The notes: generated by a model from the letters alone, not told the origin. 64,000 nt of DNA from Aphanomyces cochlioides (GCA_019828595.1 JAHQRK010000002.1:806001-870000); one strand, 5' to 3'. Numbered from the stretch's first letter, positions 44,649 through 56,195 are shown. A program made the numbers and translations.

Positions 44649-45060
44649 GTCCTGACCAAAAAACCGTCATCTCGTACCGAAAGAAAAATAAATTATCCAA
44701 TCAGAGATCATATTATTTTGAAACTAAGGAGACGGCATTTACTTCGCACTCCTTATTCACTTCTTTCTTATTTTACTTCGAATTGGCCTCAATAGTTTCC
44801 CTGTTTTGTTGTGCAAAAATGCCAGTACTTGCACAGATAACACGAACGACTTATCAGTGATAATACAGACGCTCGAGGTACCCAGTCCTATTCACGGCGC
44901 ATTTGACGGCAAGACACTGATGACCATGCGTTTAGATGATGCTCAAGGCGACTACCAACACGTCGGAGACATAGTATATCTAGATGGAGAAAGGCGAACA
45001 TTAGATGGTAATCTACGGTTGTGTCCAATGTGAGCGTGGCATGTGGTGGGTGGAGGTTCT
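44649..45060 (+). other. Foreign 412-bp segment, unit 8
   Basis: Frame at 44806-45033 intact. Confidence 0.6.
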
Positions 45061-45513
45061 ACTGGCTTGTTCTTCGTCCGCAGGCAACATTGGTCCAATT
45101 AAATGATGCAAATCGCCTTGTATTGTATAAGATCTCGGCCCACCGTTGCCGTGAATAATTTCTTGGGTACCAATAGATGTAAAGGCAAAGAGGGCGTTGT
45201 ACCGGCGAGTGTTATTGACAAACCCTCTGGTTTTGAACAAAGCAATGTATTCGCGAAACTCGGGTGTGTCAGGCCAGGTAGCAACAGGCAGCACTCGAGT
45301 GCCTCCACCGCAGCAGTCCTTTTCTTCGCCTGGCCAAATCTTCGCTTCGCAATAGCGGCAAATCGAACGCTGCTCAATAGTATGAAGAGGCACCAATGAT
45401 TCATCGAAGTCATCGAAACTGACGCGTGCACTGTTGTGATCACTCTTCTTCTTCGGGCGACCCTTGGGTTTATTCCGGAGACTTAATCCTTGCTCGCGAG
45501 GAGGGTACATCAA
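45013..45513 (-). pseudogene. Rep N-terminal remnant, unit 8
   Basis: 166 codons with the unit 7 variant IQGDLHHLIGPM, but NALFAFTS as in units 1 and 4 rather than NALFVFTS. Confidence 0.8.
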
Positions 45514-46357
45514 TCAAATCCACATCCACGTTTAGCGGAGGATCAGCATTTGCCAAGGCAAGTAATTGATTGTCAGTGTTGCAATCCACATTTCCATCGG
45601 AAATATCTTCTTCCTTGGTTTCTTCTTCACCTCCTTCATTCATACGGTTAGGTTGTAGCGCAGCATAGATCCTTCGATTGTCAACTGTGCGCTCGCGATC
45701 TTCTTGCTCCTGAGTTGCCAGAATCTTGAGATGATGGTCACTTTGAGCGTGATAATGGATTCCGTCTTCTCCCTCCTTGGTTTCCTCTTCGTCGCTCTTA
45801 TCCATGTCCGTATGGTGCAAAATGATGGCACCCCGCCCTTGATTCGCAACCTCAGTGTTGTGCTTTTTTTCGCGAGCACGTTTGTTGTATTCCGCCTTCT
45901 TGGATCTTTTCATAGCCACCTCTTTGTCGAAGTCTTCCACGATAGCTTGCTGTTGCTGTTCGCGAGCACGATTGTTGTACTCCGCCTTTAGGAGAGCTTG
46001 CCGTTTCTTTTCGTGAGCACGATTGTTGTACTCCGCCTTTAGGAGAGCTTGCCGTTTCTTTTCGCGAGCACGATTGTTGTACTCCGCCTTCTTGGCCTTT
46101 CTCATAGCCACCTCGTCGTTAATATTGCTCTGATTCAAGGCATCGTCATCCACAGCCCAGCCATTAGCTCCAGATGATGCAGACTCTTGTTCGGTAGTAT
46201 GCACTTCATTCCGCTCTGCTTGCTTGCCAGGTTCGGAGTTATCGATCGCATGTCCTTGATTGTCATTGTCATGATTGCCATTGCCTTTCTTAGAGGCCGA
46301 GTAGTTGTTATTTTCTACGCAGAAAACTGCGTCAGACAAATGTTCATACAAAAACAT
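45470..46357 (-). CDS. Basic-repeat frame, unit 8
   Basis: Three 17-residue repeats, as in units 4 and 6. Confidence 0.65.
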   Translation of the reverse strand: MFLYEHLSDAVFCVENNNYSASKKGNGNHDNDNQGHAIDNSEPGKQAERNEVHTTEQESASSGANGWAVDDDALNQSNINDEVAMRKAKKAEYNNRAREKKRQALLKAEYNNRAHEKKRQALLKAEYNNRAREQQQQAIVEDFDKEVAMKRSKKAEYNKRAREKKHNTEVANQGRGAIILHHTDMDKSDEEETKEGEDGIHYHAQSDHHLKILATQEQEDRERTVDNRRIYAALQPNRMNEGGEEETKEEDISDGNVDCNTDNQLLALANADPPLNVDVDLIDVPSSRARIKSPE

Positions 46358-47127
46358 CAACACAAAAATGATAATGTGATTGGATCGTAAAAATACTGTG
46401 GATATGTGTCCCGCCACTTAAGCTTAACATAATGTGGTTTGCCAGAAAATACTACTCATTTCTTTCATAAATCGTACAGAGTTCGCGGTATTTATTAAAC
46501 ATCACTTTGTTTAATATCGCGTATTGAACTCGTACATCCAATGAGTTGAAACTTTGATACTGGGTAATACACCTGCTAAGTATCATGAAACACCCCTGAA
46601 GTGTTTCAATCTACTCGCCGTAGGCCCACTATCAACAGTGGTACTCCGTCAAAAAAAGTAGCACCATCAGTTGCAATAGTGGTAACCAACGTTACACATT
46701 GTCCCCTTACTGTAAAAAGTTGAACTATGGGGAGAGGATTTACTCGTCCAAAGTCAATATGAAAATACAGTAAAAACACACGTTTTAGCTGTCCCTGGCT
46801 GCTCTATGAAAATGTCCGGTATTTCGAGCCAAAAAAGCCCTACTTCGTAACATTCGCATATCGCGTCGGAATTCGCCTTTCGGAGTCCAAGCCTCTGGCC
46901 AGGGTATGGCTTAAAGTGGCAGAAAGGGCTCGTCACCCTACTGCACAGTGTGTTGACCGCTTATTCAGCGGCCTTTTCTGCCCCAGTGAAGCTATCCTAA
47001 GACATGCATCTCACCTTGCATCGTCCCAGAAAAACTCAACTGCCATTCAATCGTCTTTGGCAGGTATTATTTTAAATAGTAGGACAATATTTTCATTTTG
47101 TATGTGGAATGATTATTAATATTATCG

Positions 47128-47182
47128 ACAACTGCCACGTCCAGCATCATGGGTGCACGATGATGCTGGACGTGGCAGTTGT
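47128..47182. repeat. 23-bp stem hairpin (unit 8)
   Basis: Identical in both arms and loop to the hairpins of units 1 and 2. Confidence 0.9.
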
Positions 47183-47641
47183 GACAAAATATGACACCGA
47201 GTATTGAGCAACACACCAAATAATTGACAAATGGATATTTGCCATGGATATGGGGCAATACAACCTTGAGTGGTCAAATGAGTTGATGTTGGTTGGAAGT
47301 GCTGACTACTATGAACGAACTTGTCTCAAATTGCTAATTTTGTACTTGGATAAAGTATATAAAAATTGCTCATTTGTTGACTTGACGTTTGTATGTGAAA
47401 ATTACTCTCGTACTTAGTCTCGTACTTACGTGTTGCGTTAGAGCCTTAAGTAATAGATTTTTCGGTTTGATCATCTGAATTTTTCGGATAAATTCTACCG
47501 GATGGTATCGAATGGCCTTCAGCTCAATTGGGACGCGTGGCACGGGAATTCCTACGATTCACGATCCAATCAAATTTGATTAGTTTTGCCAAAATGAACC
47601 AGTAATAGTCATTTCATTCTTCAAATTTGTAAGAAGAAGCC

Positions 47642-49083
47642 ATGGCGAGCACTTTTATCATTGAGACAGCGCGGCACAATCGTATTTCCGCACAAACTCG
47701 ACGAAGCTACGCCTCTGGAATCAATCAGGTTGTGCAGTGGGCAAAGGTTAATGGTAAAATACAGCTTATCATGCCCAAGTCATTGGAAATGGACGGCTAA
47801 ACAATAAATTTACAGGTCTTTCCATACCATGATTTCTTAGATTTCCTCGTTTGGGTCGTTCGCAAAAACTCCGTCGAAGTAGGAACACTCTCTGGCTATC
47901 GCAGCGCAATAAAGAGCCTGTACAAAGACCAAAATATCGCTCTACCCGAGGAATATAGCGAAGACATGACAATCATCTTTTCAGATCGTCTAAACGTGTT
48001 ACATTATCTGAATCTAAAAAGGAATTAGAAGATCTGTAGCGCAGGATTTACAGTCGGGTCGAAAAGGATACACAGGCAAAAGACCTATGACCTTTATGGT
48101 CTATGAAGATTTGTGCATAAAAAGCATCGTATCAGCCGTTCTTCCTCGCCGGCTCGCCGTGCATTTCAGTCCTGAAAGCTCAACATATTCGCCAAGTCCT
48201 CCTGGCATCCAACTACAGAGCGAAGACTCCTCTCTTCGACAGCGCCAACGAAGCGTTTCTAGGTAGTGAACGCAACTCGTCCTGGCGATCATGATGTGTT
48301 GGTAGGGAAGAATGCGCTCCCGCTACTCATGGACCATCAATGGAAACTCCATCGGCAATTGATCGCCAAAGCCTTTGGTTGGCAAAAAGCCTTGTAGATT
48401 TGACTACATTTCTTCTGAAAATGATGCAGTCAGGTTCATTTTTCACAAAACAAAGACGAATCAGGAAGGTATTGATATTTTCGTTTGTCGAAGTTGTAAA
48501 TCGAGCTAGAAGAAACAAAAAACAAGGACCCCAAGCGCTGTTACGCCAACCTAGAAAAGCGATCGGTGTGCTTGTTCTTAGCGATGGCAATTAGAATCGC
48601 TTTGGCAAGAGCCAAGGTCGCTTGTTTGGTGATAGCTCTGACCTCACATATGATGTCTCTCGCTCGTCCTCTTCAATAAAGAAGAAGCGGGATCTAGGCA
48701 CTCATTCCATTCGAAAAGGTGTCGCAACTTTTGTCTCGTCAGGAAGCACGGGCGGGCCGTCCATTGTCAGTGTTTGTTTGCGTTGTGGTTGGTCGTTGGG
48801 TAACGTCATGGAAAGATATTTTCGCTATGAGGCCGTCGGTGACCAATATATTGGTCGTGTTGCGGCTGGTTTGCCGATTAATAGCGCCAATCTTTCATTG
48901 CTGCCCCCACATTTCATCCGTCACGAGGACTTGGATGTCCAAACTACCGTGTCTATCATGTTTCCTGAAGTTCACCGGTTACCACACATGGCTGCGACTC
49001 TTTCAGCTCTTTTAGCTAGCCTGGTCTATCATTATGATTTCCTCATTGAGACCCTCCCACCCAAGCATCCGCTTTTATCAATA
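47642..49083 (+). pseudogene. Crypton tyrosine recombinase relic B, N-terminal and catalytic part
   Basis: Starts at ATG 47642 (MASTFIIETARHNRIS, then SYASGINQVVQWAK), the N-terminal helical DNA-binding part. A stop at 47799 is followed by FPYHDFLDFLVW and GTLSGYRSAIKSLYK in another frame, then YTGKRPMTFMVYEDLC. The segment expected to hold the box-A Arg is missing, replaced by a P450 piece (48138-48387). After it come YISSENDAVRFIFHKTK, THSIRKG (HxxR, about 48703-48714) and the Tyr region MERYFRYEAVGDQY. It stops at HPLLSI, where a 6.35-kb insertion interrupts it; it resumes at 55433. Not functional. Confidence 0.75.
48138..48387 (+). pseudogene. 250-bp fragment of P450 copy 2 inside Crypton relic B
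   Basis: Collinear with 6483-6732, the same length, with about four substitutions and no gaps. It includes the whole 43-nt first intron, so it came from DNA rather than spliced mRNA. Same strand as the recombinase relic. Confidence 0.9.
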
Positions 49084-49087
49084 CTAG

Positions 49088-51040
49088 CATAGCGGCCCGC
49101 TCTTCGCCCGGGGTTTGAAGTGTTTCTATACATATGGGCACGGTTCCGAGCCAGGCACAGTTTCGAGCCACAACTTGATTGGCTAAATTAAAATGTTTAC
49201 GCCAATAAAAACAAAGTAAAGAGGAATTATCCGAAATCGTTGACTTGTCTTCGGAATTCACAGAAAAATCATTCTGCCTTGTTATTTTAGACCAATCATG
49301 CTCTATTTTGCTGAGAATGAAGCTTGATTGGCTTAAAACTTTGAACATTGAACACTCCACTTTTCATGTTGTATCCAAGAAGGAGGGTCCAAGACCCAAG
49401 AGGTTTGGACGATTTGAAGTTAGAGAACCCTACAATGGGCATGTATTGCAAGATTAACTGATTTGCAACTTTTTTACTCAAGAATATGCATGGATGGTTG
49501 ATGGTTTGGCTGTTTTTCTTGTCATTTTCTTGAATACCCGATACTCAAGCTAGGGGAAACGTATATGGGGATGTAATACAGGATTAAATGACTTCAGCGT
49601 TGTTAGACTCAAGAAAATGTATTAGATTCAAAGAAGATGTTGAAAGAGAATAGAGAAAGATTTATTCTTATCTAGTCTTTCGACTGTCGCATCAGATCGT
49701 TTTTGCCAGTAAGGCAGCACCATTTCTTGATTTGGTTGAGACCTGAAGTTTACTTTACTCTAGACTCCTCCATAATAAGGTTTCTTCGAACATCTGCCAT
49801 CATGAAACCACGACGTTCGTCGTCGATTCTGCAAACAAAGGAAGTGATCTCTTTTCATTGTTATTTTTGTCCTTTTCTTGATGTCTGATTGGCTTAGACA
49901 TCCACAGAAAAACCTTTCTGTGCATTCCTTGCAAAATGCATTTCTGTCAAACTATTTTATTACATACAAACATCAAGTCATGTATATTTCTATTATGGAA
50001 ATTACTTTTGATTTTCACGAAAACTCAGGACAGATTTTCTGTAAATGCATTCAAAACGCAAGTATTTTTCTGTGAATTCTGGAGAATGAGTTGTGAATAT
50101 CTTTATCCGTATACGGATGAGGTGGCTCAAATTTGTTTTCAGCAAATGATGAATTCTTTCTGTTTCCTCAAAAAATATATCGAATTCAAGCAAGACCATT
50201 GGCTAGCGGATCTACATTTTTGATGACGTTTTTGAAAATGTATAAATAGTTGCCTGTTGCCCGACTCTTCGCCAAGATATTAATGTGCCAATAAGTGGCC
50301 TACCATGCTTCGAAATTCCTCACATCACTTGTCCACCCCGACTGGATTTCCCAATGCGAGTTGACTCTTCCTCTCCTGGGTTTGGGATGGTTTACATGAC
50401 GACCAATAAAAAGTACTGGTAATTACAACTTATCTGTAAAATTTTCGTCGTGACACTATCATTCCTCCTTGTTTTTCTGAAGACGGACACACAGATTTTC
50501 TTTACCTTTATATACTCGTCTTTCCACCTGCTCAGAATAAGGGGGTTTCTATATAGGGGGTTTCAAAGCTGAAATGAATATATATAATATTTTTGAGAAG
50601 GTGGAAAGATTGAGGGAACACTATATAACAATGCATTCATTCCCCTTCGTCCTTGAAACAGGTGGGGTGTCACTCATACAAACTTCAAGTATAACTCTGT
50701 CAGACATGATCCCCCGTTCAGCAGGCCTACGGGAGAGTTTTTGAAATGTGATATCACGAAAATCGATATACGACGGACGACCAGAGATATTTTAAAATGT
50801 GACATCATAGATTCTCGTGTCGGCTATCATTTCATTGGTAGAAAACAAATCTAGACAGTCGAGCGTACTGTATTCCTGGACAGTGCATGGATACCCCAGT
50901 ACACTGTATGATGCTGGATGTTGTTGCGACACAAATGCTTGTCGAAAATTGCAACTTTCACACGAATCCTGAGCTCAATGAAGGGCAACGAGAACTAAGC
51001 GAGTGAAGTGTTTGGAGTCTTCCATGAATAATATGAATTA
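49088..51040. other. AT-rich stretch of the insertion without recognised genes
   Basis: Only short frames with no support. A block near 50755-50830 (ACGACGG...AAATGTGACATCATAG) is partly repeated in direct orientation near 55223-55270. Confidence 0.5.
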
Positions 51041-51089
51041 AGGTTACATGAGCAATGAAATTGAGTCTGACTGCCTTGGCAATCCTATG

Positions 51090-51480
51090 AAATTACAAAT
51101 CTTCTTTTTCCAGCAGGATCAACTCAGAATTTTTTGGCGATACACGAACGAAGACCTCATCGACATTTGGATAATTTCTCGTAGAAGGATCGGTCTTCAG
51201 TCTGAAGCCATTGAATTCAATCGCTTCAGTCTCCGAACAGGATCGAACAAGCTGCAAATGGAGAAGCATTTCTGACTTTTTAGAGTCGGCTCTATCAATG
51301 AGAACCCATTTACCAAGCTTTTTAAAAAATACATTCCTATCGCAGAATTTTACAATGAGTACTACATCAACACATACTTCACAAGATACACAGATCCTTT
51401 GTATCGAACGATGTTTTCACAAGCGTACTCCGAGCTGGCACAAGTTGCAGCAGTTTTGTTAGCTGTCCAGCGCCAGGTTA
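51090..51480 (+). pseudogene. Unknown coding remnant, plus strand
   Basis: Two coding-looking stretches in different frames: one with LRIFWRYTNEDLIDIWIISR (to a TGA at 51273) and one from about 51300 with FYNEYYINTYFTRYTDPL and SELAQVAAVLLAVQ. Not recognised. It converges on the minus-strand gene described next. Confidence 0.35.
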
Positions 51481-51499
51481 GACTTTTTGCCTTTCTTTT

Positions 51500-54400
51500 T
51501 GAGTCATGTGTACCACTCTTCTTTTGAGCTGTAAACGGCAAGACAGGAGCAATACGTGTCAATAATTCCTTGCAGAAATTATCCAAGAAAAGAACTCCAT
51601 AACCATGCACGTCGTATCCTGTGTTTAAAAAAGTTGTGAAGGCAGACTCAAAATCAAGTTTCTCCTGTAATGTGAAACTTGAGAGACTTCATCGTCATCA
51701 TGAGCATTGATGATTGAGTTTGAAATGGTAGAAAAATCAACATTGTCATCTGCAAGCAACTCATTCAACAAGAAGGAAAATGGTCGATAGATGGCTCCTC
51801 TGACATAGAATCAGAGACAAATCTTTGAGCCTCCGACGTATTTGGGCATGAACAATCCATTAAATTGCCATAAATGCAACGCAACCCATCCAATTCGTAA
51901 TGATGGATAGCCAGAGGGCAAATTTCATTCTCCTCGCAACACAAAGCCTAAAACTTGATCAATGGCCAGTTTTATTCACTAGCACCTGCAGCATTTTACG
52001 CATGTTGTCAGTTGTTGAATTTATAGTCATTTGCACATTTTGAAAACACTGCAACGCAACGTTGCTACAGTGGTCGATTCTAATGCTACCAACCAATTCA
52101 CCACTGCATTTTTCCTGAGGAGACCGTATAAATGAAGCAGTTGTGGCCTGATATCCACGTTTGGCGGGGATGTAGTCCAGTTGCCCTCTAGAACGTGTCT
52201 CATCATCAACTGTTATTTACATGGACCTTACTTGTAGAGATTTTTGAACAGTAATGATGCCCGATCACAGTACCTCGAAAACCCAAGCACTGAAAACTCT
52301 CGTTCGAAGGAACGAACAACTCCAAAGAAATGCTCGCAAGGTTCCTCTGTTGTGTATCTAATACTGTCTATCTCTTCAGCGTTCAGAACAAAGATAAGTC
52401 CTAGTCATAGATTAAAAAGGAGTTGTTTGCACTTCTACCCATATAGACAGAAATTAAATTGCGTTTGGTGGTTTCGTGAATGCCTTGAATACTTGACAAG
52501 AAGATCATTGACGACCATATCATGGCAATACGTCTTTTTCTACTTGTCTCTCGCCCATTTACAGCAAATAAGAAGCATCGCATAAAGAATAGAGTAAGAG
52601 CAAGGCCCTATTTGACAACACATTATAATCAGTTTGTGGTCATCGTTTGCCGACTTTCGCCTTGTCGTGAATATCAAAGCCCAGCAATTTTTTTATGGTG
52701 ATCTCGGAGCAAAGTTCTAACACAAGATTATCGGATGCGAAATCCTCCACGACGTAAAGGTTGGATGGGATGTTTGCAATACATAGAAGGCCAGGATCGA
52801 TTATAAGTGGCCGATTCGCAGTACACGAGCACCCCCCACTATATCATTTCGTACATTTTTAATAGCGTGGTTTGCATCATGCTAGGATTGTTTGTTGGAT
52901 ATGTTTTACTACAACAACGAGACTACCTGATAGACAATATTCGTTCGAGAAGATAAGAAGTTGTACATGCCTCCTGTAATTGTTCGCACATCACAAGACA
53001 CACCATCCAGATCTCAATGACACTTGGGGCACGTTTTGAACAATACGAACGACGTCCTCAATAAAACTGGATTGGGAGTTCAGCTCTATGACATAAGACA
53101 ATTTAAATACAACCTTAACAAGATTTTACTCTGTGCTCTAGCTGCAATAGCGTAGATTTTTGATCTGCCATTGTCGCTATTGTGAGTTGTTAAAACTGCA
53201 GCCTCCACCTCATCAGCTATATCTACATGAATATAGATCTCCATCTTCAGGATTCTTGAATGAAGAGATTGTAGAAATGCAATGCAAAATGCGTTCTACG
53301 CACGCGTCTGGCGTTTCGTCTAAATTAGGCAGTAAAGACGAGACATAACGTGCATTGGGGGCTCACGATTAGCTGTAATCGTGTACAGCGAAGGATCAAT
53401 GACTTCGTGGGGATAGGCACAGCCCAGAATGAGCTTGTGCTCTGCAGAATACTCTACTAATCGAGGAACCTATCGACATGTGCGTGTAATGGATATATTC
53501 ACCAATTTGAATACCTTTATGCCATCGAAAGAGAGTGAAACAACTGCGATGCCACCGCCTCTAATACTTTCGCTGCATGCAACATTGATGCGATCGACAA
53601 TATCTTCATCCTTATGAAGGAAAGTACAAGACGTGCGAGTTTTCGCGGCGAGCTTTTGTAGATGACGGACTAAAGATGCCTGTGTATAATGAATTTATAT
53701 CCTAAAATTGGCTCACCTGAGGGTCCTAGTAAATTTACTTGAAAATATCTGTATGCCTTTGGAGAAATGGCATTTAAAACAGAGCAAAAGGCAATAACTC
53801 GCTCGTGATAACGAACTGACTTTGGAGACTCATGTTGCACTGCCAGAGCCTGTGTGAATCCCTCCAACAGAGCAGCTTTGAGATTGACATCTGATGTCTT
53901 ATCTCCCCACATGTCAGGGAGACGGGAAATAAATGTTGAAGTGTTCAAGAAAGATGGATTTCGACCAGGAACCGTAGAGGAGGCTACTTTTCTCTGAGAG
54001 GGGGCTGATTTCACCCAAGTATAGTATGACGAACAAACGTTTGCAGCTGATTTCAGACGCATTCCTACATTATGCACTTCTAAATGAATATTAACATAGA
54101 CTACAACCTGCAGGGCTCAAAACTTCAGATTTAAACTTGAGAAACGATAAAAGAGCTTTGTATGACTGCTCGTCAATTCTAGTATGTTATGATCTCAGTA
54201 AGTTCATGGTATCCTACTTACTCATATGAAGTTAAAATATTTTCAATGCGCAGAAACTTCTGACAAGTCTTCAATTTTTCAGAAACAGGTCTCGAGCTCC
54301 ACAACAAGTTACAGCTGTCGCATGCCTGCGACTTTGACTTATTGCGTCCTCGCAATACAAGTGACTTAGAGCATCCACTGGACCATATTTGTAAACTAAA

Positions 54401-54972
54401 TGATTTGTTACATGGGAATAAATATGGAGAGACTACCTTTTTGTCGTTTCGTCTGTATGTATAATATACTTGCTAGATTGTTTAGAGTATTTTTCATGAG
54501 CAACAAGCTCCTCTTGCCAAACATGTAGTTCTTTTGCAGGAATTGCACCTGGGCATGTTCCGAATTTCCTGTCACGTATATTGACGTGTGAAGCACGAGT
54601 GGTCTCGTGAAAGTCTGACAAGTTTGATGTGTCGTCCACACATTGTATGCCTTGTACATGTGATTCATGTGTCAATCTACTAAGTTTTGTAAATGACTCA
54701 TTGATATGACCTAACCTGGGAAAATAATTCGTCATAAGTGTTCCTTTGTTCTCTTCTATTAAGGCAGCACGGTACCTTGCATCGTGCTCTCGTAACTCAT
54801 CATGCGTCCAATGACTTTTGCAGCGTCGCTTATGTTTCTCCCAGGGAGCTGGGCAATATGCACCGTCCATGGCAATCGTCACAGCGACACCATTCCTGCG
54901 AGGACACATTGCGCATTTCACATACTGTCCTAAGGGGTCTAGTTGAAGTACATGAGCGCCGTTCTTCGCCAT
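51500..54972 (-). pseudogene. Multi-exon transposase-like gene inside the 6.35-kb insertion
   Basis: Starts at ATG 54972. Exon 1 (54972-54437) has CAMCPRRNG and a CPAPWEKHKRRCKSH zinc-binding-like pattern. A GTAGTC donor then leads to exon 2 (54377-54222), with ACDSC. An exon from about 54077 has SPKAYRYFQVNLLGPS, then (53.6 kb) RHLQKLAAKTRTSCTFLHK and VVSLSFDGIK, and later (about 52.3 kb) TTEEPCEHFFGVVRSFE. The order Cys-rich head, SPxAY, LSFDG, E..EHFFG..R resembles cut-and-paste transposases of the P/THAP or related kind, but I cannot assign a family. Several joins are one base out, so it is either decaying or uses splice sites I could not resolve. Confidence 0.45.
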
Positions 54973-55432
54973 TCAGTACGCCATTTTGGTGCCATTATGT
55001 CATATCTAGAATAAAGCTAGATTCACTTGTTCAAGTTCCGTATCATGAAGGGTCACTATATTCCATGCATATAAAATATTGTCAGGACAATACTTCCTGA
55101 GCTGTGATAGGCTAAAAATATTTTTATATGATGAAACTTATAGTATACTTTATTCAAGTCAAAATGATTACCGACCATGTTTATGATCCCACAGTCAAGT
55201 ATAGTTAATCATGATTGGCAGACGACGGGACGTTTTCTTAAATGTGATATCATAGTTTCTCCGGTCGGTAAAAGTGACACCCCTCCTCTTGAAACCCAGC
55301 TTGTTCAAGGGTGAGGTGGTGGATAAAGCAGCTGTCTCGGCAGTGTGTCACTCCAAACCGAAGCAGCTGGTCACAGTTACCCCAATCAGATAGCCAGAAG
55401 GGGCCATGTATTGCTATTATTAGTAGTAAAGA

Positions 55433-56195
55433 TTGATTTTTACCGACTATGCTTTGAGAAAACGACTGACCAAAAGCTTGTTGTCGGGTTTGACTTCACC
55501 AACAGTGCTGGCCACTGGAATCCCTCCCCACGTCGAACTAATGCGTCAGCTGCAACGCAACGAACAATCTATCTTGGCTGTGCCTCAACTTGTACTCTCT
55601 GGCGTTCGCGAAATTGTGGACGAAAAAGGTCTCATGCTGGACACATGACAAGATCTATTTTGAATCCACCTTGGAGTCTACTGTTACTAAGGCTGTCGAA
55701 GTTGCTCTGGGTGCCACGACGTCATCTGCAGTAAATGCCAGTGAGAGCGCTGCTTCTTGTGGGATTGATGTTTTGGTTTATCATTGGGGTGGCAGCCTCC
55801 ACAAATTGCCAGAACAATTTGAATTTCCAAATATAGATGTTGCTACAGCGTGGAGTCTTTGGTGGCTTGGCAATTCAATGCAGAAGCTTCCGCCATACAG
55901 GACGATAGACAACCGTGACCTCAATGCATCAAATCAGAGAAAAGCATTCTACGAATAGAGATATATTATGGACAAATTGGCTCAATTCTACGTATATGCA
56001 ACAGGCAAGAGCCTCGTCAAGTCGCCAACTGCAATCGATGTGATGCGTTCCTTTGAAATTGCTCAAGGTGCGTTGGATCCGGAGAGAGGTACAACATCCA
56101 GGAAGCGCAAACGAAGAGATGGACAGCTTCGAGTCGCAACAGCGGCTCGTCTACTCCGCCAGAGCACAGCAACACCACGTGGGCAAGAGGCTTAA
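55433..56195 (+). pseudogene. Crypton recombinase relic B, C-terminal part
   Basis: Continues the recombinase after the insertion: LATGIPPHVELMRQL, then after a frame change near 55645 VDVATAWSLWWLGNSMQK and PPYRTIDNRDLN. An in-frame TAG (55956-55958) stands where relic C has Trp (SAWKCLM). It ends in a basic helix (SRKRKRRDGQLRVATAARLL). The W-rich block resembles the DNA-binding tail of some Cryptons. Confidence 0.7.

Larger units (their letters stand above)
8025..47457 (-). mobile_element. Tandem array of eight head-to-tail Helitron units
   Basis: Eight units lie directly end to end in one orientation, with boundaries at 14568/14569, 21405/21406, 29017/29018, 32842/32843, 36726/36727, 40560/40561 and 44438/44439. 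On the coding (minus) strand every unit starts TCTATTACTTAAGG and ends with a CCAGGG/CCCTGG hairpin followed by CCTCACCCTA. Those are the usual Helitron marks: 5' TC, and a hairpin 10 nt before a CTRR-like end. The outermost 5' flank is A and the outermost 3' end reads CTAG followed by T, the canonical A|T target. Units 1-3 encode Rep and PIF1 helicase; units 4-8 are internally deleted. Near-identity between units implies recent amplification. Confidence 0.93.
44439..47457 (-). mobile_element. Helitron unit 8 (3019 bp, chimeric short unit)
   Basis: Left part is short-class (foreign segment, Rep remnant, QQQQ repeat form). Right of about 47.03 kb it matches units 1 and 2: unoccupied transposon site and perfect 23-bp hairpin. 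It has only two subterminal repeats. Its 5' end TCTATTACTT follows a genomic A (on + strand AATAGA then TTTTTCGG). Confidence 0.9.
49084..55432 (-). mobile_element. 6.35-kb insertion splitting Crypton relic B, with Helitron-like ends
   Basis: Left and right of it the recombinase reading resumes exactly (HPLLSI | LIFTDYALRKRL; the related copy at 60.2 kb is continuous there). On the minus strand the insert begins TCTTTACTACTAAT and ends GGGCCGCTATGCTAG, and lies between A and T, the Helitron rule. No target duplication or inverted repeats were seen. The 3' hairpin is weak (CCCG/CGGG). No Rep or helicase is present, so if a Helitron it is non-autonomous. It contains a transposase-like gene and other remnants. 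Confidence 0.5.

Noticed and set aside
8025..47457. CRISPR array or ordinary satellite
   Set aside because: Units are 3-7.6 kb with coding capacity and transposon termini; no short direct repeats with unique spacers.
8025..47457. Pure assembly duplication
   Set aside because: Units differ by indels, repeat counts and a nested insertion in consistent ways, and unit lengths are fully explained by those differences; still worth checking with long reads.
49245..50223. Short frames in the left part of the 6.35-kb insertion
   Set aside because: Low-complexity, AT-driven, no match to any family I know.
52244..52585. 113-codon plus-strand frame
   Set aside because: Opposite the minus-strand gene, where EEPCEHFFGVVR is far more protein-like.
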